A stretch of DNA of 64,000 bases from Rhodocyclales bacterium GT-UBC (GTDB lineage: Bacteria; Pseudomonadota; Gammaproteobacteria; Burkholderiales; Rhodocyclaceae). Position numbers and translations under genes: made by a program. This document shows positions 44,925 through 54,309 of this stretch, one piece after another. Location: the NCBI GenBank assembly GCA_003583745.1, contig QXPY01000005.1:186001-250000 (forward strand), in the 5' to 3' direction. The first letter of the stretch is position 1; the number at the start of each line of letters is the position of its first letter. Under the pieces are notes generated by a model. The model saw only the letters and a list, made by a program, of their open reading frames with translations, searched no databases and had not been told where the DNA came from.

Positions 44925-46739
44925 GTGAGCACCGCCCAACGCGCCCTCGGCATCCTGCGCGATGTCTTCGGCTACCCGGCCTTCCGCGGCGCCCAGGCCG
45001 AGATCATCGAGCATGTCGGCAACGGCGGCGATGCACTGGTCCTGATGCCGACCGGCGGCGGCAAGAGTCTCTGCTACCAGATTCCCGCCCTGCTCCGCCC
45101 GGGCTGCGCCGTCGTCGTTTCCCCGCTGATCGCCCTGATGCAGGACCAGGTCGACGCCCTGACCCAACTCGGCGTCAAGGCCGCCTGCCTGAACTCGACG
45201 CTCGATTGGCGCGAGGCCCAGGCCATCGAGCAGTCGATTTTCAACGGCGGCCTCGACCTCGTCTACATCGCACCGGAACGCCTGCTGCTCGACCGTACGC
45301 TTTCAATGCTGGACAGTCTCTCCGAAGCCGGCAAGCTGGCCCTGTTCGCGATCGACGAAGCGCACTGCGTCTCCCAGTGGGGTCACGATTTCCGGCCGGA
45401 ATACCTGCAGTTGTCGACGCTGCACGAGCGCTATCCCAAGGTGCCGCGCATCGCCCTGACGGCCACCGCCGACCAGGCGACGCAGAACGAAATGCTCGCC
45501 CGCCTCGGCCTGACCGAGGCCCGCGTCTTCCTTTCCAGCTTCGACCGCCCCAACATCCGCTACACCGTGGTCGAGAAAGACAACGCCAAGAAGCAATTGC
45601 TCGGCTTCCTGGCCGGTCGCAAGGGCCAGGCCGGCATCGTCTATTGCCTGTCGCGCAAGAAGGTCGAGGAAACCGCCGAATGGCTGTCGGCCCAGGGCTA
45701 CCCTGCGCTGCCCTACCACGCCGGCCTGCCGGCGCCGGAACGCGCCGCCAACCAACGCCGTTTCCTGCGCGAGGAAGGCCTGGTCATGTGCGCCACCATC
45801 GCTTTCGGCATGGGCATCGACAAGCCCGACGTGCGCTTCGTCGCCCACCTCGACCTGCCGAAAAGCATCGAAGCCTATTACCAGGAAACCGGTCGCGCCG
45901 GCCGTGACGGCGAGCCGGCCGAAGCCTGGATGACCTACGGCATGCAGGACGTCGCGCTGCAGCACGCCCGCATTGCCGAATCCGGCGCCAGCGAGGGTCA
46001 GAAGATCCTCGAATCGCAGCGCCTGACCGCCCTGCTCGCCTACTGCGAAGCACCGCGCTGCCGGCGTCAGGTCTTGCTCAATTATTTCGGAGAAGAACGC
46101 CAGCCTTGCGGCAACTGCGATGTCTGCCAGGACCCGCCGGAACTGTGGGACGGCACGCAGGCAGCGCAAAAGGCGCTTTCCGCCATCTTCCGCACGGGCA
46201 TGCGCTTCGGCGTCACCCATCTGACCGACGTGCTGCGCGGCAAGATGAACGAGCGCATGCAGCAATACGGCCACGACAAGCTGCCGACCTTCGGCGTCGG
46301 CAACGACCTCGACGACCACGCCTGGAAAAGCGTCTTCCGCCAGCTGGCTGCCGCCGGCCTGGTGCATGTCGACATGGCCGAACACGGCGCCCTGCAATTG
46401 ACCGACGCCGCACGCGAAGTGCTCAAGGGCCAGCGCCAGGTGCAACTGCGCCGCCCGGCACGACGCAAGAGCAGCGCCCCCAGCCGCAGCAGCAGCGTGG
46501 TCAGCGACCTGGCACCAGCCGACGAAGCGCTGTTCCAGTTGCTGCGCAAATGGCGCGGCGATACGGCCCGTGAGCAAGGCGTGCCGGCCTACGTCATCCT
46601 CCACGACAAGACTCTGCGCGAACTGGCCGAAGTCCGCCCGGTCAGCCATGGCCTGCTGGCCGGCATCACCGGCATGGGCAGTGCCAAGATCGAGCACTAC
46701 GGCGAAGAACTGCTCCAACTGATCCGCGACGAGGCCTGA
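44925..46739 (+). CDS. recQ: ATP-dependent DNA helicase RecQ
   Basis: A 604-residue 3'-5' DNA helicase. It has Walker [12 protein letters not shown] (about 44-54), the DEAH box [15 protein letters not shown], motif VI GRAGRDG, the RecQ zinc module (four Cys: [12 protein letters not shown] and CGNCDVC), a winged-helix RQC region and one HRDC domain at the C-terminus (about 525-600). It starts at a GTG three bases after the lpxH stop. It acts in recombination and fork repair. It seems to be transcribed with the upstream run. Confidence 0.96.
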   Translation: MSTAQRALGILRDVFGYPAFRGAQAEIIEHVGNGGDALVLMPTGGGKSLCYQIPALLRPGCAVVVSPLIALMQDQVDALTQLGVKAACLNSTLDWREAQAIEQSIFNGGLDLVYIAPERLLLDRTLSMLDSLSEAGKLALFAIDEAHCVSQWGHDFRPEYLQLSTLHERYPKVPRIALTATADQATQNEMLARLGLTEARVFLSSFDRPNIRYTVVEKDNAKKQLLGFLAGRKGQAGIVYCLSRKKVEETAEWLSAQGYPALPYHAGLPAPERAANQRRFLREEGLVMCATIAFGMGIDKPDVRFVAHLDLPKSIEAYYQETGRAGRDGEPAEAWMTYGMQDVALQHARIAESGASEGQKILESQRLTALLAYCEAPRCRRQVLLNYFGEERQPCGNCDVCQDPPELWDGTQAAQKALSAIFRTGMRFGVTHLTDVLRGKMNERMQQYGHDKLPTFGVGNDLDDHAWKSVFRQLAAAGLVHVDMAEHGALQLTDAAREVLKGQRQVQLRRPARRKSSAPSRSSSVVSDLAPADEALFQLLRKWRGDTAREQGVPAYVILHDKTLRELAEVRPVSHGLLAGITGMGSAKIEHYGEELLQLIRDEA

Positions 46740-46740
46740 G

Positions 46741-47355
46741 ATGACCGCTCGCGACCACCTCGATAGTGTGCTGGCCGGCGTCGTCATCGTCGCGCTGGTC
46801 GTCTCCGGCATCGCTCCATTCGACCGGGCGACCTGGGTGATGGAAGTCGCCCCGGTGCTGATCGCCCTGCCGCTACTCGCCGCCACCCGTCAGCGTTACC
46901 CCCTAACCACGCTGCTCGGCGTACTGATCGCCGCCCACATGCTGGTCCTGATCGGCGGTGGCGCCTACAGCTACGCCCGCGTCCCGCTCGGCTTCTGGCT
47001 GCAGGAAATCCTCGGCACGGTGCGCAATCCCTACGACAAGATCGGTCACCTGATGCAGGGCTTCGTCCCCGCCCTGGTGGCGCGGGAAATCCTGCTCCGC
47101 GGCCGCTACGTCAACGGTCGCCGGATGGTCGCCTTCGTCTGCATCTGCATCGCGCTGGCGATCAGCGCCAGCTACGAGCTGATCGAATGGGCGGCGGCGC
47201 TGGCCATGGGCCAGGGCGCCGACGAATTCCTCGGCACCCAGGGCGACCCCTGGGATACGCAGTCGGACATGTTGATGGCCCTGATCGGCGCCAGCAGCGC
47301 CCTGGCCTTGCTTTCCGGCTGGCACGACCGCCAGCTGGCCCGCCTCGGCAACTGA
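46741..47355 (+). CDS. DUF2238 (YjdF-type) membrane protein
   Basis: A 204-residue inner-membrane protein with about six helices and the family blocks YSYARVPLGFWLQE, RNPYDKIGHLMQGF and SYELIEWAAAL, ending in GDPWDTQSDMLMALIGA. The function of this family is not established. It starts two bases after the recQ stop, so it is the last gene of the plus-strand run, and a hairpin follows. Confidence 0.88.
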   Translation: MTARDHLDSVLAGVVIVALVVSGIAPFDRATWVMEVAPVLIALPLLAATRQRYPLTTLLGVLIAAHMLVLIGGGAYSYARVPLGFWLQEILGTVRNPYDKIGHLMQGFVPALVAREILLRGRYVNGRRMVAFVCICIALAISASYELIEWAAALAMGQGADEFLGTQGDPWDTQSDMLMALIGASSALALLSGWHDRQLARLGN

Positions 47356-47361
47356 GGTAGC

Positions 47362-47380
47362 GGGCCGCACCGAGCGGCCT
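47362..47380. terminator. Hairpin between DUF2238 gene and fdhE
   Basis: GGCCGC (47363-47368) pairs with GCGGCC (47374-47379) over ACCGA, with a G-T extension. No T tract; it lies between convergent genes, so a terminator role is likely but not certain. Confidence 0.4.
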
Positions 47381-47385
47381 GTGCT

Positions 47386-48270
47386 TCAGGCGGCCTCGCC
47401 TTCAGCCAGGAAGAGATTGGGAGAGGCCCGGGCATAGCCCTGCTCGCCAACCAGAATATCCAAAGCCAGCGACGCCAGGTCGTCAGCCTGTGGATCGACC
47501 AGCAAATCCTTGTCCTGGAAGAAAGTCTTGATGTAGCCGTGACAGTGGTCGCAGCATTCGGCCTTGACCGCTTCGCTGCCCCCCTCGATCCCCAGATAGC
47601 TGACCGGGCTACCGTCGGCGCAGATCGTGCAGCGAGCCCGCACCGCATTCCAGCGCGTCGCGCACAGGCTGCATTCGAGATAACGCAAGCCCATCTTGCC
47701 CGGACCGGTCATGACGATGGCGCCAGCCGGCGCACTGCTGCAGCACGGGCACATGCCGTCGTCACCGTGCGCATCGCCCTCGGCCAGGGCCAGTTGTCGC
47801 GCGGCCGCCGTCCACGTCACCTGCAAGGCGGCCGCAACCAGAAAGTCGGCCAGGCTAGGTTCGCCCAAGGGGGCATGCCCGGCCGCCATACCGAATACCT
47901 GGGTCGCGCTGGCCTGCAAGGCTGAAGGCGACAATTCGGGCAGCACCGGGTTGTCCGGCAGCCCCGCCAGGCTCGCCCGCAAGCCGGCGTAAACCGTCGG
48001 CCAGGTACGACTCAGAACGGGATGGTCCACACGCAAGCCGCGTTGCCCCGCCTCGACATCGCCCATCGACACCCCCAACTCGGGCAGGGCGGCCAGTTGC
48101 TGCTGCTGGGCATCGCACAGTCCGGCCAGCCAGTTCAGCCACGGGGCCAGGCTGTGGCCGCCGGCCAGGTGGCGCAGTCGTGCCGCCCGAACGGCAAACA
48201 GATCGGCTGCCGGCGTCAGCAGCAAGGATGGAGAAACGGAAGTAGGAACAAAGGTTTGGTCAAAACTCAT
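47386..48270 (-). CDS. fdhE: Formate dehydrogenase accessory protein FdhE
   Basis: A 294-residue cytoplasmic protein needed for active formate dehydrogenase, thought to act in maturation or Tat-linked checking of the holoenzyme. The C-terminal half has four Cys pairs: CPCC, CSLC, CTIC and CDHC, as in the rubredoxin-like zinc/iron fold of FdhE. The N-terminal half is helical. It is the last gene of the minus-strand operon fdhA-B-C-D-E. Its presence marks the complex as respiratory and membrane-bound rather than soluble. Confidence 0.93.
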   Translation of the reverse strand: MSFDQTFVPTSVSPSLLLTPAADLFAVRAARLRHLAGGHSLAPWLNWLAGLCDAQQQQLAALPELGVSMGDVEAGQRGLRVDHPVLSRTWPTVYAGLRASLAGLPDNPVLPELSPSALQASATQVFGMAAGHAPLGEPSLADFLVAAALQVTWTAAARQLALAEGDAHGDDGMCPCCSSAPAGAIVMTGPGKMGLRYLECSLCATRWNAVRARCTICADGSPVSYLGIEGGSEAVKAECCDHCHGYIKTFFQDKDLLVDPQADDLASLALDILVGEQGYARASPNLFLAEGEAA

Positions 48271-48296
48271 GGCAACGCTGTCGCTTCGAAAAAGGT

Positions 48297-49190
48297 TTAC
48301 ATCAGGGAACGCGGACCGGCCGGTGCCAGATCGCTTTGCGCCAGACGGTCAATGCCGCTGTAGGCGACCAGTTGCTGGGCACGGGCGAAGCCGACCAGCA
48401 GGATACCGGCGGCTTCGGCCTGCCGAATGGCCAGGCCGGTCGGCGCGGAAACGGCGACCAGTGCGGAAATACCTGCAGTGGCGGCTTTCTGCACCATTTC
48501 GTAGGAGGCGCGACTGGTCACCAGCGCAAAGCCGCTGGCTGTCGCGGTCGTCTGACGGGCCAAGGCGCCGACCAGCTTGTCGAGCGCGTTGTGGCGGCCG
48601 ACATCCTCGCGCAGGAACTGGATATTGCCGTCCAGATCGGCCCAGGCGGCGCCATGGGCGGCCCCGGTCTGCTCGCGCAGGGCCTGCCAGTGCGGCAACT
48701 GGCGCAAGCCTTCGGCAATCGCCGCCGGTGACAGCTGCCAGGCCGGCGTCGCAAGCGGCGCAGCAGGCATGCGGGTCAGGTTGGCCAGACTATCGACACC
48801 ACACAGGCCGCAACCGGTGCGCCCGGCCAGATTGCGGCGGCGTTCCTTGAGGGCGGCAAAACGGGCCGGGGCAATGTCCATTTCGATGGCGATACCATCG
48901 CAGGTGTTTTTCAATTCGAGATCGTAGATTTCGCGGCGCTGGGCAACGATGCCCTCGCTCAGACTGAAACCGACGGCGAAGTCTTCCAGATCGCAGGGCG
49001 AAGCGAGCATGACGGCATGCGAAATGCCGTTATAGACCAGGGCGACCGGCACCTCCTCGATCACTTCGTCGTCGGCCTCGGCAAATGTGCCACGCTGCAG
49101 GCGCAGCACCCGGTGCAGCGAACTCGCCGCCGGCAGCGGGCCGTCGTCGTCCAATGCAAGCGAACGGTATTCCTGGGAAGAAGTACTCAT
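48297..49190 (-). CDS. fdhD: Formate dehydrogenase sulfurtransferase FdhD
   Basis: A 297-residue protein that moves sulfur from IscS to the molybdenum cofactor of formate dehydrogenase. The catalytic Cys pair lies in GCGLCGV, preceded by RRNLAGRT; other blocks are VALVYNGISHAVMLASP and EDVGRHNALDKLVGA. ATG 49190 is preferred over an upstream start that would add 24 non-conserved residues. It lies between the gamma subunit and fdhE. Confidence 0.95.
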   Translation of the reverse strand: MSTSSQEYRSLALDDDGPLPAASSLHRVLRLQRGTFAEADDEVIEEVPVALVYNGISHAVMLASPCDLEDFAVGFSLSEGIVAQRREIYDLELKNTCDGIAIEMDIAPARFAALKERRRNLAGRTGCGLCGVDSLANLTRMPAAPLATPAWQLSPAAIAEGLRQLPHWQALREQTGAAHGAAWADLDGNIQFLREDVGRHNALDKLVGALARQTTATASGFALVTSRASYEMVQKAATAGISALVAVSAPTGLAIRQAEAAGILLVGFARAQQLVAYSGIDRLAQSDLAPAGPRSLM

Positions 49191-49271
49191 GACGGGATTC
49201 CGTAACAACGTGGAAAACCGGGAGCGCGGCAAGCCCATGCCGCCACGCTCCCGTTCAGGCAAGAAACGCGC

Positions 49272-49892
49272 TTACTTGCCGGTGACCTGGCGATACCAGC
49301 CACGGTGGTGCTGCTTGGCCCAGGCGCGGGTGACCGTGCCGTACCACATGGCACGGACCGTTCCCTTGACCCAGATCGCGGCATAGACGTGCACCATGAT
49401 CAGGCCGATCATCACCGCCGCCGCCGCGGCATGCACCACGGCGCCGAGGCGGACCAGGGTGATGTCGAAGCCGAACCAGGCACGCCAGATGAGCAGGCCG
49501 GAGACCGTCATCAGCAACATGCACACGGCCAGCGCCCAGAACATGACTTTCTGGCCGCCGTTGTACTTGCCCTGTTCCGGCATGTCGTGGTCGTTGCCAT
49601 CCACCATGTTCTTCGCCTTGGCCAGCCACTCCTTGTCGGCCGGCGTCATCTTGTTGAGATGCTTGAAGCGCAGGAAGATGACCAGGAAGGCCAGCGCCAT
49701 GATCACCCCGAGGTAGGGGTGGATGATGCGGGCCCAGACCGGACCGCCGAACAGCTGGGTGAGCGGGAAGAAGGCCGGGTGGAAGAAAGCCAGGCCGGAC
49801 AGCGCGAGCAGGATGAAGCTGATGCCCACCGTCCAGTGATTGGCCCGTTCGGATGCGTTGTAGCGTTTCAGGTCTTTCGGATCGCGGATCAT
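49272..49892 (-). CDS. fdhC: Formate dehydrogenase gamma subunit (cytochrome b556)
   Basis: A 206-residue inner-membrane subunit with four helices that carries two b haems and passes electrons to quinone. Helix His residues are visible in [42 protein letters not shown]. The C-terminus [12 protein letters not shown] faces the cytoplasm. Its ATG overlaps the beta subunit stop by four bases, so they are coupled. It matches the FdnI/FdoI family; symbols fdnI or fdoI would fit as well. Confidence 0.95.
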   Translation of the reverse strand: MIRDPKDLKRYNASERANHWTVGISFILLALSGLAFFHPAFFPLTQLFGGPVWARIIHPYLGVIMALAFLVIFLRFKHLNKMTPADKEWLAKAKNMVDGNDHDMPEQGKYNGGQKVMFWALAVCMLLMTVSGLLIWRAWFGFDITLVRLGAVVHAAAAAVMIGLIMVHVYAAIWVKGTVRAMWYGTVTRAWAKQHHRGWYRQVTGK

Positions 49893-50791
49893 TTGGCAGC
49901 CTCCTCTTCACGGTCTTCGCGTTCGATCTCGTCCTCGATCTCTTTCGAGACCTCGTTCGGACCCTTGGTCACGTAATGGAACAGGCTGCCCAGTGCGACA
50001 CCGGCCAGGGCCAGCGTGGCGAGCGGCTTGGTGAAGCCCTTCCAGATCGAGACCAGCGGGCTGACCGACGGATTGGCCGGCAAACCGCTGTACAGGTCGG
50101 GCCGGTCGGCGTGGTGCAGCACGTACATGACGTGCGTCCCGCCCACCCCTTCCGGGTCGTACAGGCCGGCATTCTCGTAGCCACGGCGCTTGAGATCGGC
50201 GATGCGGCCGCCGGCATAGACCTTCATGTCTTCCTTGCTGCCGAACTGGATGGCGCCGGTCGGGCAAGTCTTGACGCAAGCCGGTTCCTGGCCGACGGCA
50301 ACGCGGTCGGAACAGAGCGAGCACTTGTAGGCCTTGCTGTCTTCCTTCGAAATGCGCGGCACGTTGAACGGGCAGCCGGTGACGCAATAGCCGCAGCCGA
50401 TACAGTTTTCCTGATGAAAATCGACGATGCCGTTCTTGTACTGGATGATCGCACCGGGCGACGGGCAGGATTTCAGGCAGCCCGGATCGGCACAATGCAT
50501 GCAGCCGTCCTTGCGGATCAGCCATTCCAGCTTGCCCTTTTCGTCGGTTTCGGCGAAGCGCATGACCGTCCAGGCCTTGGCGTCGAGGTCCACCGGATTG
50601 TCGTAGACGCCGATGTTCTCGCCGACCTCGGCGCGGATGTCGTTCCACTCCGAGCACGCCACCTGGCAGGCCTTGCAGCCGATGCAGGTGGAGACGTCGA
50701 TGAGCTTGGCGATTTCCATTGTTTCGCGCACCTGCGTAGACGGAGTCGTCGTCGCCGAGCGCTGTTTGATGTCCAAAGATTGCAATGCCAT
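49889..50791 (-). CDS. fdhB: Formate dehydrogenase beta subunit (iron-sulfur)
   Basis: A 300-residue FdnH/FdoH-type subunit with four [4Fe-4S] Cys clusters: [14 protein letters not shown] (about 36-49), [26 protein letters not shown], and CSLCSDRV...[11 protein letters not shown]-terminal membrane helix (about 258-276) anchors it, as in E. coli FdnH. It carries electrons from the molybdenum subunit to cytochrome b. It lies between fdhA (12 bp away) and fdhC. Confidence 0.96.
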   Translation of the reverse strand: MALQSLDIKQRSATTTPSTQVRETMEIAKLIDVSTCIGCKACQVACSEWNDIRAEVGENIGVYDNPVDLDAKAWTVMRFAETDEKGKLEWLIRKDGCMHCADPGCLKSCPSPGAIIQYKNGIVDFHQENCIGCGYCVTGCPFNVPRISKEDSKAYKCSLCSDRVAVGQEPACVKTCPTGAIQFGSKEDMKVYAGGRIADLKRRGYENAGLYDPEGVGGTHVMYVLHHADRPDLYSGLPANPSVSPLVSIWKGFTKPLATLALAGVALGSLFHYVTKGPNEVSKEIEDEIEREDREEEAAK

Positions 50792-50803
50792 GTCTACGCT
50801 CCC

Positions 50804-53800
50804 TTATGCTTTCTCGACATTGACCAGGAAGGCCTTGTATTCCGGGGTCTGCGCATTGGCGTCGCCGATGCCCGGGCTCAGGGTGTTGGCCAGGAAGCCC
50901 TTGCGGGTATTGCCCTCGTAGCCCCAGTGGCAGGGAATGCCGATCTGCTCGACTTCCTGCCCGGCGACCTGCAGGGTCATGACGCGCTTGGTGACCACCG
51001 CCTTGCCGCGGATGAAGCCGCGCTTGCTCGACACCTTGACCACGTCACCAGCCTTGATGCCCTTCTTGCCGGCCAGCTTCTCGCTGATCTCGACGAATTG
51101 CTCGGGCTGGACGATGGCGTTGAGGCGCGAGTGCTTGGTCCAATGGCGGAACATCTCGGTGATCGAGTAGGTGGTCGCCACGTAAGGGAAGTCCTCACGG
51201 CTACCGAAACGTTCGGCGTCGGCCTTGAAGGAACGGGCCACCGGGCTGCGGCTGACTTCCGGATGCAGCGGGTTGGCCGGCAAGGGACTTTCCGTCGGCT
51301 CGTAGTGTTCCGGGAAAGGACCGTCGTTCATGGCGCCGACCGAAAACAGCCGGCCGAGGCCTTCCGGCAGCATGATGAAGGGCGGCACATTGGCTTCCGG
51401 CGCCGCAGTAGCGGCATAGTCGGCGACATCGGCCCCGGTCCATTGCTTGCCGTTCCAGTGGATCAGCTTGCGGTGGGCATCCCACGGCTTGCCAGCCGTA
51501 TCGAGCGAAGCACGGTTATACAGTACGCGGCGGTTGAGCGGCCAGGCGAAAGCCCAGCCCGGGGTGTTGCCCAGCCCGGTATCGGTATTGTCGCGGCGCG
51601 CCATCATGTTGCCGGCTTGTGTCCATTGACCGGTATAGATCCAGCACAGGCTGCTGGTCGTGCCGTCGTCGCGCAGGTGGGCGAAGCTCGACAGCAGATC
51701 GCCCTTCTTGGCAATCTGGTTGCCCTTGTCGTCGAACAGGTCGGCCAGGGCGTAACCGTTGGCTTCCTTGGCGACTTCCTGCGGATGCGGATCTTCCGGG
51801 TTATGGTAGTTCCAGTTCAGATTGAGGATCGGATCGGGGAAGGCGCCGCCCTCCTTCTTGTACAACTCACGCACCTTGGTAAAGATGCCGCCCAGGATAC
51901 GGCCGTCGTGGCGGGCTTCGTACGGCGGGTTCTGCGCCGCCCAGTGCCATTGCAGCCAGCGCCCGGAGTTGGCGATCGAACCGTCTTCCTCGGCAAAGCA
52001 CGAGGAAGGCAGACGGAACACCGTGGTCTGGATCTGGCTCGAATCGACGTCGTTGAATTCGCCGTGGTTCTGCCAGAACGAAGAGGTCTCGGTCTGCAGC
52101 GGATCGATCACCACCATCCATTTCAGCTTGGCCAGCGAGTCGCGCACCTTGCGCGAGTCGGGCATGGCGGCAACGATGTTGAAGCCCTGGATGATGTAGC
52201 CGTTGACCTTGCCTTGGTGCACCAGATCGAAGTAGGAGAGCAGGTCATAGCTGCGGTCCCATTTCGGCAGCCAATCGTAGCCCCAGTTGTTGTCGGCGGT
52301 GGCGGCGTCGCCCCACAGCCCCTTCATCAGGCTGACGAAGAATTTCGGCGTGTTCTTCCAGAAATTGACCGAATTCGGCGTCTGCGCCTTGGGCGTGCGT
52401 TGCTCCAGGTAGTCCTTCAGCGTCTGCTGCTTGTCCTGCGGCAGCATCAGGTAGGCCGGCATCATGTTGGCGAGGATGCCGACATCGGTGAAACCCTGCA
52501 CGTTGGAGTGGCCGCGCAATGCGTTGATGCCGCCGCCGGGCATGCCGATGTTGCCGAGCAGCAACTGAACCATGGCGGCGCAGCGGATGATCTGGGCGCC
52601 GCCGGTGTGGTGTGTCCAGCCCAGGGCGTAGAGCACGGTTGCGGTACGGTCCGGCACGCTGGTCGAGGCCATCGTCTCGCAGACCTTGAGGAAGGCTTCC
52701 TTCGGCGTGCCGGTGATCGAAGAAACCATCTCCGGCGTATAACGCTCGACGTGCTTCTTCAGCAGATTGAGGACACAGCGCGGGTGCTGCAGCGTATCGT
52801 CGCGCTCGGCCATGCCGTCCTTGTCCAGCACGTAGTTCCACGAGGCCTTGTCGTAGCTGCGCTTCTCGGCGTCGTAGCCGCTGAAGATGCCCTCGTTGAA
52901 CACGTAGTCCTCGCGCACGATCAAGGCGGCATTGGTATAGGCCTTGACGTACTCATGCTGGATCTTGTCGTTGCTCAGCAGGTAATTGATCAGGCCGAGC
53001 AGGAAGGCAGCGTCGGCGCCGGCGCGGATCGGTGCATAGAAGTCGGCGACGGCGGCGGTGCGGCTGAAGCGCGGATCGACCACCATCAGCGTCGCGTTGT
53101 TACGCGTCTTCGCCTCGATCGCCCACTTGAAGCCGACCGGGTGGGCTTCGGCCGGGTTGCCGCCCATCACCAGAATCACGTTCGCGTTCTTGATGTCGAC
53201 CCAGTGGTTGGTCATCGCGCCGCGCCCGAAGGACGGGGCCAGCGCCGACACCGTCGGGCCGTGGCAGAGGCGAGCCTGGTTTTCGACCGAGGCGATGCCG
53301 AGGCCGCGGGAGAACTTGAAGTCGAGGAAGCCAGTTTCGTTGCTGGCGGCGGAGGAACCGAGGAAACCGGTGCTCAGCCAGCGGTTGACCGTGGCGCCGG
53401 CGGCATTCTTCTCGATGAAGTTGGCGTCGCGATCATCCTTGATCAGGCGGGCAATGCGCTCGTTGGCCTCATCCCAGGTGATGCGCTTCCATTCCTTGCT
53501 GCCGGCCTCGCGCACCTCGGGGTACTTCAGGCGCTGGGCGCTGTGGATGTAGTCGAGGACGCCGGCACCCTTCGGGCACAGCGAGCCGCGGCTGACCGGA
53601 TGATCCGGGTCGCCTTCGACGTGGATGATCTTCTTCTGCGCATTCTTGGCGCCGTCACCCAGGCTGTAGATCAGGATGCCGCAACCCACCGAGCAGTAGG
53701 TGCAGTTGTTGCGCGTTTCGGTGGCGCGGTACAGCTTGTACTGGCGCACTTCGGCCTGGGCGGCGGCGGGTGCGAAACCCATCACGGCCAGGCTGGATGT

Positions 53801-53881
53801 CCCCAGACCGGCGGCCGATATCTTGAAGAACTGCCGGCGGCTGATTTTGACTCCAGCGCTCGGACTTTCCCTGTTTTCCAT
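50804..53881 (-). CDS. fdhA: Formate dehydrogenase alpha subunit (molybdopterin, Cys form)
   Basis: A 1025-residue periplasmic catalytic subunit of respiratory formate dehydrogenase. The Tat signal SRRQFFK is at 14-20, the N-terminal [4Fe-4S] Cys are 60, 63, 67 and 102, and the active-site residue is Cys206 in NQARLCHGPTVSALAPSFG, the position of selenocysteine in E. coli FdnG. No UGA or SECIS is therefore needed. It oxidises formate to CO2 with bis-MGD. It is the first gene of a five-gene minus-strand operon and lies downstream of a 400-bp regulatory gap. Confidence 0.97.
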   Translation of the reverse strand: MENRESPSAGVKISRRQFFKISAAGLGTSSLAVMGFAPAAAQAEVRQYKLYRATETRNNCTYCSVGCGILIYSLGDGAKNAQKKIIHVEGDPDHPVSRGSLCPKGAGVLDYIHSAQRLKYPEVREAGSKEWKRITWDEANERIARLIKDDRDANFIEKNAAGATVNRWLSTGFLGSSAASNETGFLDFKFSRGLGIASVENQARLCHGPTVSALAPSFGRGAMTNHWVDIKNANVILVMGGNPAEAHPVGFKWAIEAKTRNNATLMVVDPRFSRTAAVADFYAPIRAGADAAFLLGLINYLLSNDKIQHEYVKAYTNAALIVREDYVFNEGIFSGYDAEKRSYDKASWNYVLDKDGMAERDDTLQHPRCVLNLLKKHVERYTPEMVSSITGTPKEAFLKVCETMASTSVPDRTATVLYALGWTHHTGGAQIIRCAAMVQLLLGNIGMPGGGINALRGHSNVQGFTDVGILANMMPAYLMLPQDKQQTLKDYLEQRTPKAQTPNSVNFWKNTPKFFVSLMKGLWGDAATADNNWGYDWLPKWDRSYDLLSYFDLVHQGKVNGYIIQGFNIVAAMPDSRKVRDSLAKLKWMVVIDPLQTETSSFWQNHGEFNDVDSSQIQTTVFRLPSSCFAEEDGSIANSGRWLQWHWAAQNPPYEARHDGRILGGIFTKVRELYKKEGGAFPDPILNLNWNYHNPEDPHPQEVAKEANGYALADLFDDKGNQIAKKGDLLSSFAHLRDDGTTSSLCWIYTGQWTQAGNMMARRDNTDTGLGNTPGWAFAWPLNRRVLYNRASLDTAGKPWDAHRKLIHWNGKQWTGADVADYAATAAPEANVPPFIMLPEGLGRLFSVGAMNDGPFPEHYEPTESPLPANPLHPEVSRSPVARSFKADAERFGSREDFPYVATTYSITEMFRHWTKHSRLNAIVQPEQFVEISEKLAGKKGIKAGDVVKVSSKRGFIRGKAVVTKRVMTLQVAGQEVEQIGIPCHWGYEGNTRKGFLANTLSPGIGDANAQTPEYKAFLVNVEKA

Positions 53882-54169
53882 AAATGTCTCCAGATTGATC
53901 CTCGAAAATGGAACCTTTCAGGAACAAGCTGATCAATGACAGCGTGGCTTGGGCTGTACGGGTCATCAGTCGGCTGTTCCCTCCGGCGTGTCGTTTCGGG
54001 ACGATTACGCAGGTGAGCTCCGGCTTTGATAACCAATAAAAAATGCACCACATTTTTATGGAAGCTCGCTTAATAGGACCTATCAAAGCAGGCTACTTAC
54101 AGCACGGATCGGGCCAGCCAGGCGCATCCGTCAAAACAAGGACTTAGAATTCCACGCCCATCCCAGGCC
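53882..54169. other. Upstream region of the fdh operon
   Basis: About 290 bp without a convincing gene before fdhA. It has AT-rich patches and several TTGAT half-sites, including TTGAT-N4-AATAA at 54026-54039 that only half matches an FNR site. A 143-residue frame on the minus strand crosses into fdhA and has no coding character. The promoter itself could not be fixed. Confidence 0.5.
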
Positions 54170-54204
54170 GGGACAATTTGTCCTCGCACCGGACAAATTG
54201 TCCC
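54170..54204. promoter_or_regulatory. Double palindrome (operator-like) upstream of fdh operon
   Basis: GGGACAATTTGTCC (54170-54183), a 7-base spacer and GGACAAATTGTCCC (54191-54204) form a perfect 14-bp inverted repeat. Each arm is itself a near-palindrome with its centre 20 bp from the other, i.e. two helical turns. This is the layout of paired dimeric regulator sites; a cruciform or RNA hairpin is also possible. It is about 290 bp upstream of fdhA and 106 bp downstream of the PEP-CTERM gene stop. Confidence 0.6.
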
Positions 54205-54260
54205 GGTGCACCACTCCCCATCCACCTGATCGGACATCCGTTCCAGGATCACGTCCGACC

Positions 54261-54289
54261 ATAAAAAAACCCCGCCGAGGCGGGGTTCG
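54261..54289 (-). terminator. Rho-independent terminator of PEP-CTERM gene
   Basis: AACCCCGC (54268-54275) and GCGGGGTT (54280-54287) pair around CGAG; on the minus strand seven T follow. About 20 bp after the stop. Confidence 0.92.
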
Positions 54290-54309
54290 AAAGACGCAAG
54301 CTGCAGCCC

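Noticed and set aside
50804..53881. Selenocysteine at the formate dehydrogenase active site
   Set aside because: Cys206 is encoded normally; there is no in-frame UGA.
49853..53932. A 1359-residue open frame on the plus strand
   Set aside because: It is the antisense shadow of the fdhA-B genes, caused by GC-rich codon bias; no known domain and the minus-strand genes have full motifs.
54026..54039. FNR/CRP-type box TTGAT-N4-AATAA
   Set aside because: Only one half-site matches; random occurrence is likely and several TTGAT words lie nearby.
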